Assembly (NCBI GenBank): GCA_017445905.1
Contig: JAFSRX010000002.1
Span: 1 to 33,506, forward strand
Length of the DNA stretch: 33,506 nt
Source: Eubacterium sp.
GTDB lineage: Bacteria; Bacillota; Clostridia; Oscillospirales; Acutalibacteraceae
Reading direction: 5' to 3'
The position numbers and the translations under genes are program-made. This document shows positions 6,334-13,669 of this stretch, piece after piece (within the stretch, counting starts at the first letter, position 1; each line of letters opens with the position of its first letter). The notes under the pieces are model-generated. The model was not told the DNA's origin. It saw only the letters and a list, made by a program, of their open reading frames with translations, and made no database searches.

Positions 6334-7291
6334 TAGGTCGTTGTTTTCTTAATGCAAAAACGAGCCATCCGTTATTTTCTCTTCTTTCAACAACCTCAAA
6401 ACCGTTTTGAGCAAAGGAGAATAAAACGTCGTCCTCTCTGTTTTCAATAATTCCGCCCGTTATATAAATACTGTCATCATCAAGGAAATCAGAGACTTCG
6501 GAGTTGAACTGAATAATTATATCGGCAACAATATTAGCAACAACAATGCTGAATTTTCCGCTTACCTTATCGGAAAGATTTCCCTGAATAAACTTGATTT
6601 TGTTTTCATCAAAATTATTTTCAGCAGCGTTTTTTATCGCTGTTTTAACAGCCAGTGAATCAATATCAACTCCTAAAGCTGATTTTGCGCCGAGAAGGAG
6701 AGCGGCGATTGAAAGAATACCGCTTCCGCAGCCGATATCAAGAATTGTTGAGCTTTCGTTAACGTAGTCTTCAAGCGTTTCAAGACAGAGCTTTGTTGTT
6801 GGGTGTGAGCCTGTTCCAAAGGCAAGCCCCGGTTCAATGTTAAGGATTTTTCTGCCCTGAGCGTTGAAATCATTTTCCCAGAGCGGACGTATTAAAAGCT
6901 TTTTGCCGATTGGCATTGCATGAAAATACTGTTTCCAGTTGTTTTGCCAGTCCTCGGTTAAACAGTCGTCAAACTCGATTTTATAATCGCGTAATTTGAT
7001 ATTATCAAATCTATCTTTGATGAATGAAACCGCTTCGTTTGGATTTTCGTCGGGATTGATATAGATATGAATAATGCCCTCATTTCTGCTCTTTTTCAAA
7101 AGACTTTCTTCAATCAGATCAATGTGTGCAATTTCGTCAACCTCTTGTTCAAGAGAAGAGTAATCCTCAACATATATTCCGTAGGGAACAACCATATTTG
7201 CAATGTTTTCGGCTGTTTCAATGTCCTTTATAGGAACATGTATTTTTATTTCAGTCCATTTATCATGTTCAACTGCGTTAGTCATTCCCAT
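6326..7291 (-). CDS. prmA: Ribosomal protein L11 methyltransferase
   Basis: SAM-dependent enzyme that trimethylates ribosomal protein L11. The 321 residues contain the N-terminal L11-recognition part (1-120), AFGTGSHPTT (158-167), motif I ILDIGCGSGILS (183-194), the acidic end of beta-2 LGVDID and the N-I-V-A-D catalytic-loop region (253-257, in place of the more usual N-I-L-A). The start ATG lies one base after the stop of the upstream yhaM-like gene, and the ribosome site GGAG is inside that gene, so translation is coupled. prmA usually sits next to dnaJ in Firmicutes; here the heat-shock operon is not adjacent. Confidence 0.93.
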   Translation of the reverse strand: MGMTNAVEHDKWTEIKIHVPIKDIETAENIANMVVPYGIYVEDYSSLEQEVDEIAHIDLIEESLLKKSRNEGIIHIYINPDENPNEAVSFIKDRFDNIKLRDYKIEFDDCLTEDWQNNWKQYFHAMPIGKKLLIRPLWENDFNAQGRKILNIEPGLAFGTGSHPTTKLCLETLEDYVNESSTILDIGCGSGILSIAALLLGAKSALGVDIDSLAVKTAIKNAAENNFDENKIKFIQGNLSDKVSGKFSIVVANIVADIIIQFNSEVSDFLDDDSIYITGGIIENREDDVLFSFAQNGFEVVERRENNGWLVFALRKQRPIA

Positions 7292-7292
7292 T

Positions 7293-8270
7293 TTATTTAT
7301 CTCCGTGTGAATAGAAATCTACTGAGTGTTTTGTATCTGAAAGACCGTGGTTATAAAGCTTTCTGTTGTCGAGCGCCCACTGTCTGTCGGTGAATTCCCC
7401 GCTTTTAACAGCAGAGGTTGCATTGTTTATCTCATAAATAGTTGCATCGAGCGCATCGAGGGAGGAAAGGATTTCAGCCTCAAGAAACATGGGACGAACG
7501 GGTGAACCGTATTCAGGCTGACCGTGGTGGGAGAGAATCATATGTTCAAGAAGCGCAACCTCTTCACTTTCTATTCCAAGCTCCTTTGCTTTGTCGTTAA
7601 CATACATTGCGCCTTTAACAAGATGGCCGATGAGCTCGCCCTCAACTGAATATCCCTTTGCAAGTCCCGTTTTTCCTGTTTCAAGCTCCCAGGTTTTTGC
7701 AACGTCGTGAAGAATGATTCCCGAAAGAAGAAGCTCAGTGTTAATATTTGTATATATCTTGCAGATTTCCTCCGCCATTCTGACAATGCTCATTGTGTGA
7801 TACATAAGTCCGCCGAGCATTGCGTGGTGAAGTCTTAACGCAGCGGGGCAGGTTATGAGCATTTCTCTTTTCTCTTCAATAATTGAAAGAACTATTTTCT
7901 TCAGATTATCGTTTTCGAATTTTTCAACTCTTGTTTTAATCATCTCAAAAAGCTGTTCACCGCCAATTTGAGAGGAGGGAACAAGGTCGGTTAAATTATA
8001 GTCATCGGAATTTCCGGCAGGTCTTATCTGGGTAACTCTGAACTGATCTCTTCCGTTGAACTGCTCAACATAGCCTCTTATTTTAACAACGGATTCATTT
8101 TCAAAAACAACTCCGCCGCCGAAATCCCAATGCTTTGCGCTCATCTCTCCGTCTTTATCGGCAATAATCATATCAAGATAAACGGAACCGTTTTTCGTCT
8201 TCTTTTCTTCGCATTTTTTAAGAATAACAAATCCTTCACTCATTCCGTTTGAAAGCTCTCTAAAATTCAT
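7293..8270 (-). CDS. yhaM: YhaM-type 3'-5' exoribonuclease (OB fold + HD domain)
   Basis: 325 residues with an N-terminal OB fold (about 10-85) and a C-terminal HD phosphohydrolase domain. Metal ligands visible: H158 in the MYHT segment, H188-D189 in ILHDVAKTW, H248/H249 in LSHHG and D272 in SSLDALDA. This is the architecture of B. subtilis YhaM and S. aureus Cbf1, which trim RNA from the 3' end and influence replication-control RNAs. Length and domain order match. GGAGG seven bases upstream sets the start. First gene of a unit with prmA; promoter at 8300-8328. Confidence 0.88.
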   Translation of the reverse strand: MNFRELSNGMSEGFVILKKCEEKKTKNGSVYLDMIIADKDGEMSAKHWDFGGGVVFENESVVKIRGYVEQFNGRDQFRVTQIRPAGNSDDYNLTDLVPSSQIGGEQLFEMIKTRVEKFENDNLKKIVLSIIEEKREMLITCPAALRLHHAMLGGLMYHTMSIVRMAEEICKIYTNINTELLLSGIILHDVAKTWELETGKTGLAKGYSVEGELIGHLVKGAMYVNDKAKELGIESEEVALLEHMILSHHGQPEYGSPVRPMFLEAEILSSLDALDATIYEINNATSAVKSGEFTDRQWALDNRKLYNHGLSDTKHSVDFYSHGDK

Positions 8271-8282
8271 TTTCTTCCTCCA

Positions 8283-8299
8283 AAACTAAATTTTAGTTT
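8283..8299 (-). promoter_or_regulatory. Perfect palindrome at the transcription start (operator candidate)
   Basis: AAACTAAA-T-TTTAGTTT, eight-base arms around one base, lying directly downstream of the -10 of the yhaM promoter. Symmetry and position fit a repressor site; no T run follows and the loop is too small for a terminator. Confidence 0.45.
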
Positions 8300-8328
8300 A
8301 TTATAACTCAATAATCCTTTATAAGCAA
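8300..8328 (-). promoter_or_regulatory. Promoter of the yhaM–prmA unit
   Basis: Minus strand TTGCTT (8328-8323), 17-bp spacer, TATAAT (8305-8300). Confidence 0.6.
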
Positions 8329-8380
8329 TAAGCAAAGACAAAAATCACTCTGTGTTATCGGAATTTTAACATATCATTTC

Positions 8381-8409
8381 TTGACATTGCTCTTTTATAC
8401 TGATATTAT
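8381..8409 (+). promoter_or_regulatory. Promoter of the pseudokinase gene
   Basis: TTGACA (8381-8386), 17-bp spacer, TATTAT (8404-8409), 38 bp ahead of the ATG at 8448. Confidence 0.8.
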
Positions 8410-8447
8410 ATATCTTGATATTTTATGTAATAAGAGAAGTGAAAGAT

Positions 8448-10082
8448 ATGAAAGATATAGATAATCTTTGTTTGAATTGTTTTAAGGAGCTAAGAGAAGG
8501 CGCTGTATGTCAGGAATGCGGTTATGATAACGATACTGAGTGCAGCACAATGTATCTTGCACCAAAAACAATGCTTGCAGGCAAATATGTTATTGGCGCT
8601 GTTCAGGAGCATGAAAGCGATGCTGTTTCTTATTCGGGATACGATACCCAGCTCGATAAAAAAATTGTTATCAGAGAGTTTTATCCCAAGGAAATATGCT
8701 CGCGCCTTGAGGGCTCAAACGATATTCATATTCGCCAGAAATTCATTCCTCAGGTAGAAAAATATAAGAAATCATTCTACAAACTCTGGACAACTCTTGA
8801 AAAACTCCATTCTCTTTCTGCAGTTGTTCCTGTTTATGATGTTTTTGAAGAAAACGAAACAGTTTATGCAATAATCGAACACCTTGAATGTATTCCTCTT
8901 CGTGAATATCTTTTAAGAAACGAAAACGGCTATATCCCGTGGGACAGCGCAAGACTTATGTTTATGCCTGTTTTAACAACTCTTGAAAATCTTCACTCAA
9001 ACGGAATTATTCATGGCTCAATAACACCCGATAATCTCGTTTTGTGCAGGGATGGAAAGGTTCGTTTAAGTCCGTTTACAATTCAGGAAGCCTGTGACAT
9101 GACAAGCGCGCTTGAATTTAATTTCTGCGATGGATATACCGCTATTGAGCAGTATGATAACAGCCACAAGATATGTCCTGCAACGGATATATACGGCTTT
9201 TCTGCATGTATCTACAGAGCTTTGGCAGGAACTAATCCGCCGAGCGCTCCTTCAAGAGAAGCAAATGATAAGCTGATGATTCCGAATTCAATCGCCGAAA
9301 CAATTCCGATGCATGTTATCAAAACAATCGGAAACGGCTTGCAGATATATCCTGAAAAAAGAATCAAAACCATTTCTGAATACAGAGAATATCTTGACGC
9401 TGCTCCCGCAGTTATTGCAAAAGCAGCAACCAACAACGATGCTGAGTATATTGAAGAGGATGAATATAAGGATCCTAATAAAGCTCAGAATGTTAAATCA
9501 AGAATTATCATCAGCATTTTAGTTGTTTTGATAGTTGCCGCAATCGGAGCCGGAATTTATATTGTTCAGTTTACTGATCTGATTAAAAAGCCTGAAACAA
9601 CAGTTTCAACAACTCAGGCTGTTGACTATGAAGTTCCGGATTTTGTAACAAACGGCTATACACAGGTTGATGTTGAAAACAATGGCGCTTGGAATGAGCA
9701 GTTTGCAATAACCTTTGAATATGATTATTCAACCGATGTTGACGAGGGAATTATCTTCAAGCAGAGCGTTGCAGCGGGCGAGAGCGTTCCGATGGGCTCG
9801 GATATCGTTTTAACCGTAAGCCGCGGAATTCAGACCGAAACAATTCCTGACCTGAGCAACAAACCTCTTGATGAGGCAACAAAGATTCTTGAGGACCTCG
9901 GTTTCAAGGTTTCGAGCGTTGAGGTTTATAACGACGGAAGCCATACTCCGAAAACCGTTAAATCAAGCTACGGAACAGCTCCTGCAGCAGGAGAAGAAGC
10001 GGCAGTTGGCGACGAGGTTATTATTCAGGTTTATGGCGAGGTTCAAACAACAACTCAGCCTACTACTGAGGCGCAGGATTAA
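8448..10082 (+). CDS. Zinc-ribbon / pseudokinase / PASTA membrane protein
   Basis: 544 residues in four parts: an N-terminal zinc ribbon (Cys8, Cys11, Cys21, Cys24); a Ser/Thr-kinase-like domain (about 41-325); one membrane segment (about 351-374); two extracellular PASTA repeats (about 391-462 and 463-535) with a Thr-rich tail. PASTA kinases sense muropeptides or lipid II. Here key catalytic residues are missing: the VAIK lysine is Arg76 (IVIREFYP), the HRD-x-K-P-x-N loop reads HGSITPDN (189-196) with Ser for Asp and Thr for Lys, and DFG is SPF (208-210). Phosphotransfer is therefore unlikely; a scaffold or sensor role is inferred. I chose ATG 8448, preceded by AGAGAAG; an in-frame TTG at 8415 lies too close to the promoter. 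Confidence 0.88.
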   Translation: MKDIDNLCLNCFKELREGAVCQECGYDNDTECSTMYLAPKTMLAGKYVIGAVQEHESDAVSYSGYDTQLDKKIVIREFYPKEICSRLEGSNDIHIRQKFIPQVEKYKKSFYKLWTTLEKLHSLSAVVPVYDVFEENETVYAIIEHLECIPLREYLLRNENGYIPWDSARLMFMPVLTTLENLHSNGIIHGSITPDNLVLCRDGKVRLSPFTIQEACDMTSALEFNFCDGYTAIEQYDNSHKICPATDIYGFSACIYRALAGTNPPSAPSREANDKLMIPNSIAETIPMHVIKTIGNGLQIYPEKRIKTISEYREYLDAAPAVIAKAATNNDAEYIEEDEYKDPNKAQNVKSRIIISILVVLIVAAIGAGIYIVQFTDLIKKPETTVSTTQAVDYEVPDFVTNGYTQVDVENNGAWNEQFAITFEYDYSTDVDEGIIFKQSVAAGESVPMGSDIVLTVSRGIQTETIPDLSNKPLDEATKILEDLGFKVSSVEVYNDGSHTPKTVKSSYGTAPAAGEEAAVGDEVIIQVYGEVQTTTQPTTEAQD

Positions 10083-10097
10083 TTACGAACGAATTTT

Positions 10098-10119
10098 GGG
10101 CGGGATACCCGCACCCGAT
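10098..10119 (+). repeat. Structured repeat, copy A
   Basis: GCGGG-ATA-CCCGC hairpin followed by ACCCGAT, between the pseudokinase and flavodoxin genes. Same element as copies at 18154-18175 and 29994-30015 (opposite strand), with a paired T-A to C-G change in the stem. Confidence 0.55.
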
Positions 10120-10135
10120 TTTATAAGGTGGTTTT

Positions 10136-10606
10136 ATGAGTAAGAAATTAGTTGCATTTTTTTCAGCAGAGGGAACAACTGCAAAAAAAGCTGAAATTCT
10201 GAAAGAAGCGGCAGGGGCGGATATTTATGAAATAAAGCCCGAGATTCCGTATTCTCAATCGGATGTCAACTGGAGAAATCCGCTTTCCCGCTGCAACAAG
10301 GAATGGATAAAAAAAGCAAAAATTAATCTTTCGGATAAAGATGCGAATATCGGGGAATATGACATTATCTTTTTAGCATTTCCGATATGGTATTATCAGG
10401 CTCCGCTGATTATAAGAAGCTTTCTTGAAGAGTATGATTTTTCAGGTAAAAAGATTGTTCTTTTTGCAACCTCGGGCGGAAGCAATTTCGGAAAAACAGC
10501 CGAAAATCTTAAAAAGATTGTACCAAATTCCGAAATAATCGAGGGCGCAATGCTAAACGGCATTACATCAGCAGAAGAACTGAAAGATATAGTTAACAAA
10601 TATTAA
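10136..10606 (+). CDS. Flavodoxin-family protein
   Basis: 156 residues with a flavodoxin fold. The phosphate loop is FFSAEGTTAKKA (9-20), the isoalloxazine loops are near AFPIWYYQAP (80-89) and ATSGGSNFGK (111-120). The Y-E-I-K-P and W-x-x-P segments resemble the Flavodoxin_4 group of clostridial NAD(P)H-quinone-type flavoproteins that bind FMN. Likely a cytosolic electron carrier or reductase; partner unknown. Ribosome site AAGGTGG lies only four bases before the ATG. The gap to the pseudokinase is 53 bp without a terminator, so the two may share a transcript, although no functional link is evident. Confidence 0.85.
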   Translation: MSKKLVAFFSAEGTTAKKAEILKEAAGADIYEIKPEIPYSQSDVNWRNPLSRCNKEWIKKAKINLSDKDANIGEYDIIFLAFPIWYYQAPLIIRSFLEEYDFSGKKIVLFATSGGSNFGKTAENLKKIVPNSEIIEGAMLNGITSAEELKDIVNKY

Positions 10607-10612
10607 ACAACA

Positions 10613-10645
10613 AAACCCGACTCTTTTTGAGTCGGGTTATTTTAT
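10613..10645 (+). terminator. Intrinsic terminator after the flavodoxin gene
   Basis: AACCCGACTC (10614-10623) pairs perfectly with GAGTCGGGTT (10629-10638), followed by ATTTTAT. Confidence 0.9.
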
Positions 10646-10663
10646 ATTTATATTACCTGAAAA

Positions 10664-10696
10664 TGACTAAAAAGGGGTCAGACCCCTTTTTAGTCA
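10664..10696. repeat. REP-like perfect palindrome with GGGGTCAGACCCC core
   Basis: Two 16-base arms (10664-10679 and 10681-10696) around a single A; each arm is TGACTAAAAAGGGGTC or its complement. It lies between the convergent flavodoxin and GH43 genes and its right end supplies the GH43 stop codon. It could serve as a terminator on either strand; the GGGGTCAGACCCC core recalls REP elements mobilised by IS200-like RAYT transposases, but no such gene is in the window. Confidence 0.7.
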
Positions 10697-11635
10697 AAAT
10701 GATTTTATTGTTGAGAGGGTGGGGGCGTTGGTTATTACTCTGCCCTGAGAGTCAAAATCAATTCTGTCGATGGCTAAAAGCTGTTTTTCGTGGTCTGAAT
10801 CAAGGGTTATATGATATGCTGTCCAGAGCTTTGAATTTTTGTCAAAGAAAATACTGTTATGTCCGCTGTGGAGAAGATTTTCAACGCCGAGAGGAGTTAT
10901 TATCGGGTTGCGGCTGTCCTTAATCCAGGGACCTCTTATGCTGTCTGAATAAGCAATTCCAACCTCATAGGAGCGGGTGAAGGAGCTGTAAAAACAATAA
11001 TATCTTTTTTCGTGCTTAATAATGAACTGCCCTTCGTTTTTTGTATCCCATCCTTCCTTTGAAGGCTCAACAACGAGGGTTGGCTCGCCGATAAGAGTTG
11101 CTGTTTCAAGGTCAAATTCATAGAGAAAGATTCCGTCCCAGCTGCAAACGGTTATATATGTTTTTCCGTCATCATCCGTAAACAGATTTGCATCATTTCC
11201 GTCGGGAATGATAACCTCGCCGTTGTCGAATTTTTCTTTAGTAAAAAGCGGTTTATCTGCATTTAAAAGAGCGTATTCACCGTCGATTTTATCGCTTACG
11301 GCAATTAATGGATTCTGACCGATACCGAGCTCGTCGTTTCTGCAATTAACGGTGAGATAAAACCTGCCGTTTTTCTTATGTATTTCGGGCGCCCACCAAA
11401 AATCGCGAAACCAGGAGTTATTATTTGCAACACTTCTGTGAAGAATGAAGCCAACTTCCTCCCAGTTAAGCAAATCCTGGCTTTTCCAGAGCTTAACGCC
11501 CTCGCTTTTTCCGTTCCAGTAGGGCGGAATTGTTCCCGTAAGATAATAAGTGTCGCCCTCAAGCATTATAAATGGGTCGCGAATATTTTTAATTGTTTTC
11601 TCAGCAATCGGGTTTTTGTAAATGAATTCAGCCAT
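10694..11635 (-). CDS. Glycoside hydrolase family 43 protein
   Basis: 313-residue five-bladed beta-propeller glycosidase. Catalytic landmarks: base Asp20 in IRDPFIM, WAPEIH (81-86), pKa-modulating Asp148 in NDANLF, general acid Glu201 in NEGQF, and HNSIFF (259-264). GH43 enzymes release arabinose or xylose from plant hemicellulose side chains. There is no signal peptide, so it would act on imported oligosaccharides. It begins 12 bases after recG with AGAGG as ribosome site and no terminator between them, so it rides on the recG transcript, an unexpected neighbour. Substrate (arabinoside versus xyloside) cannot be fixed. Confidence 0.87.
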   Translation of the reverse strand: MAEFIYKNPIAEKTIKNIRDPFIMLEGDTYYLTGTIPPYWNGKSEGVKLWKSQDLLNWEEVGFILHRSVANNNSWFRDFWWAPEIHKKNGRFYLTVNCRNDELGIGQNPLIAVSDKIDGEYALLNADKPLFTKEKFDNGEVIIPDGNDANLFTDDDGKTYITVCSWDGIFLYEFDLETATLIGEPTLVVEPSKEGWDTKNEGQFIIKHEKRYYCFYSSFTRSYEVGIAYSDSIRGPWIKDSRNPIITPLGVENLLHSGHNSIFFDKNSKLWTAYHITLDSDHEKQLLAIDRIDFDSQGRVITNAPTLSTIKSF

Positions 11636-11647
11636 AGTAACCTCTTT

Positions 11648-13669
11648 TTAATAATCTGTTTTTCTGAACATATCGCTTATCTGATTGCAGAGGAGGGGAT
11701 ATTTATCGAGATTCTCATCCTCTTTAATCATATCTTTAGCGCACTGCTGACATTCCGTTAGCGTTTCCATATCCTCAAGCATATCCGCAATAACAAGATT
11801 AGGAAGTCCGTGCTGACGTTTTCCGAAGAAATCCCCGGGTCCTCTCGTTTTAAGGTCGTAATCGGCAATTTTAAAGCCGTCGGAGGTTTTCTTCATAATA
11901 TTAAGTCGTTCTCGCGTGCTTTCGCCTTTATTATCTGAAACAAGAATGCAGTAGGATTGCTCACTGCCCCTTCCGACTCTTCCTCTTAGCTGATGAAGCT
12001 GCGAGAGTCCGAAACGGTCGGCATTTTCAATGAGCATAATTGTTGCATTTGGAACATCAACCCCGACTTCAACAACCGTTGTTGAAACAAGAATATCCGT
12101 TTCCTTGTTTTCAAAGGAGCGCATAACTCTATCTTTTTCCTTCGCCTTCATTTTTCCGTGGAGCAAGGCGAGGTTATAGCCCTGAAAATATTTTTCTGAA
12201 AGCTCCTCGGCGTACTGAGTTGCAGGAATCAGATCGCTTTCGCTCTCTTCAACAAGGGGACAGACGATATATGCCTGATGACCCTCGTCAACAGCTTTTT
12301 TGATGAACTTATAAATTCTTTGATGATATGAGGTATCAACAACATCAGTTCTGATTTTCTTTCTTCCTGCGGGAAGCTCTCCCAGAATGCTTATATCAAG
12401 GTCGCCGTAGATAATTAGTCCGAGAGTTCTCGGAATGGGCGTTGCGCTCATAACCATAAGATGGGGCGAAGCGCTCTTCATTGCAAGGCTTGCTCGCTGT
12501 TCAACGCCGAAGCGGTGCTGCTCGTCGGTTATAACAAGGGCAAGATTAAAAAATTCAACATCATTCTGAATAAGCGCATGAGTTCCGACAATCAAATCAA
12601 TTTCGCCACTCATCAGAGCCTGTTTGATTTCTCTTTTTTCCTTTGCCTTTGTTGAGCCTGTTAAAAGGGCGATATTTATTTCTGTGTTTTCAAATAGTTT
12701 TGAAAGTGATTCAAAATGCTGACTTGCAAGAATTTCCGTCGGTGCCATCATAGCGCATTGATATCCGTTTTTAATTGCTGTGAACATTGCAGCTGTAGCA
12801 ACAGCGGTTTTACCCGAGCCAACATCTCCCTGAATGAGCCTGTTCATAGTCTTTTTGCTCATCATATCCTTAACGCAGTCGGTAATGGCGTTTTTCTGTG
12901 CGTTTGTTAGTTCAAAGGGGAGAAGGGTTAAAAATTCCTCGGTGAAGTCATAATTAATAATAAAGTTGTTTTTCGTTTCTTTTTTGTCCCTTAATTTCAT
13001 CAGACCGAGTTGAAGAGTTAAAAGCTCTTCAAAAATCAGTCTGCGGCGGGCAGTTTCAATGTTTTTTTCTTCACTAGGAAAATGAATTTGCCTTATTGCA
13101 AAATCGAGTGAGCAGAGATTATATTTATCCCTGATTTCATTATCAAGCGTATCTTCAAAATATTCAAATTTGTCAAGAGCGGTTTTAACAACCTTAGCAA
13201 TCACCTTTGAATTGAGATTTTCGGTTGCGCTGTATATCGGGTGGATACCCTGTGCAGTATCAGCCTTTTCAATCTGGGGCGAGCTCATAAAAGCGTTCGT
13301 AAAGCTCTTTTCAATCTTTCCGTAAAGAATGTATTCATCAAAGGTTCTGAGCGCCTTTGCGAGATATTTGTTGTTAAAAATAGTTACATGGATAACTGTT
13401 TGTCCGTCTGAAAAATTGCACTTATAAAGGGTTAAGCCCTTACGAATTAGGTTTTCTTTAACAGGGGTTATCATAGTTGCTTTTATTGCAACAGCTTCAT
13501 TTTCAGGCGCAGAAAGAACAGTTTCGCAGTTATTCCAATCCTGATATTTTCTCGGATAAAAATGAATTAAGTCCGCAACTGAATAAATGCCCAGCTTGTT
13601 GAAAAGCCGGGCTCTTTTTTCTCCAACACCTTTTATATATTGAATATTAAATTCGCTGTAATTTTCCAT
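11648..13669 (-). CDS. recG: ATP-dependent DNA helicase RecG
   Basis: Reverses stalled replication forks and branch-migrates Holliday junctions. The 673 residues match RecG length: N-terminal helix-hairpin-helix (YIKGVGEKRA), OB-fold wedge domain (about 50-150), Walker A GDVGSGKT (281-288), Walker B DEQH (382-385), motif III SATPIPRT (408-415), and C-terminal motifs including GRVGRGSEQ and the helical-hairpin/TRG region with GPGDFFG. The start codon overlaps the fakA stop by one base (TAATG), so translation is coupled. The order yloU–yloV–recG is conserved in Firmicutes. Confidence 0.97.
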   Translation of the reverse strand: MENYSEFNIQYIKGVGEKRARLFNKLGIYSVADLIHFYPRKYQDWNNCETVLSAPENEAVAIKATMITPVKENLIRKGLTLYKCNFSDGQTVIHVTIFNNKYLAKALRTFDEYILYGKIEKSFTNAFMSSPQIEKADTAQGIHPIYSATENLNSKVIAKVVKTALDKFEYFEDTLDNEIRDKYNLCSLDFAIRQIHFPSEEKNIETARRRLIFEELLTLQLGLMKLRDKKETKNNFIINYDFTEEFLTLLPFELTNAQKNAITDCVKDMMSKKTMNRLIQGDVGSGKTAVATAAMFTAIKNGYQCAMMAPTEILASQHFESLSKLFENTEINIALLTGSTKAKEKREIKQALMSGEIDLIVGTHALIQNDVEFFNLALVITDEQHRFGVEQRASLAMKSASPHLMVMSATPIPRTLGLIIYGDLDISILGELPAGRKKIRTDVVDTSYHQRIYKFIKKAVDEGHQAYIVCPLVEESESDLIPATQYAEELSEKYFQGYNLALLHGKMKAKEKDRVMRSFENKETDILVSTTVVEVGVDVPNATIMLIENADRFGLSQLHQLRGRVGRGSEQSYCILVSDNKGESTRERLNIMKKTSDGFKIADYDLKTRGPGDFFGKRQHGLPNLVIADMLEDMETLTECQQCAKDMIKEDENLDKYPLLCNQISDMFRKTDY

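Noticed and set aside
10627-10923. 98-codon plus-strand frame through the REP-like palindrome.
   Set aside because: Antisense to the GH43 gene; no ribosome site and no recognisable features.
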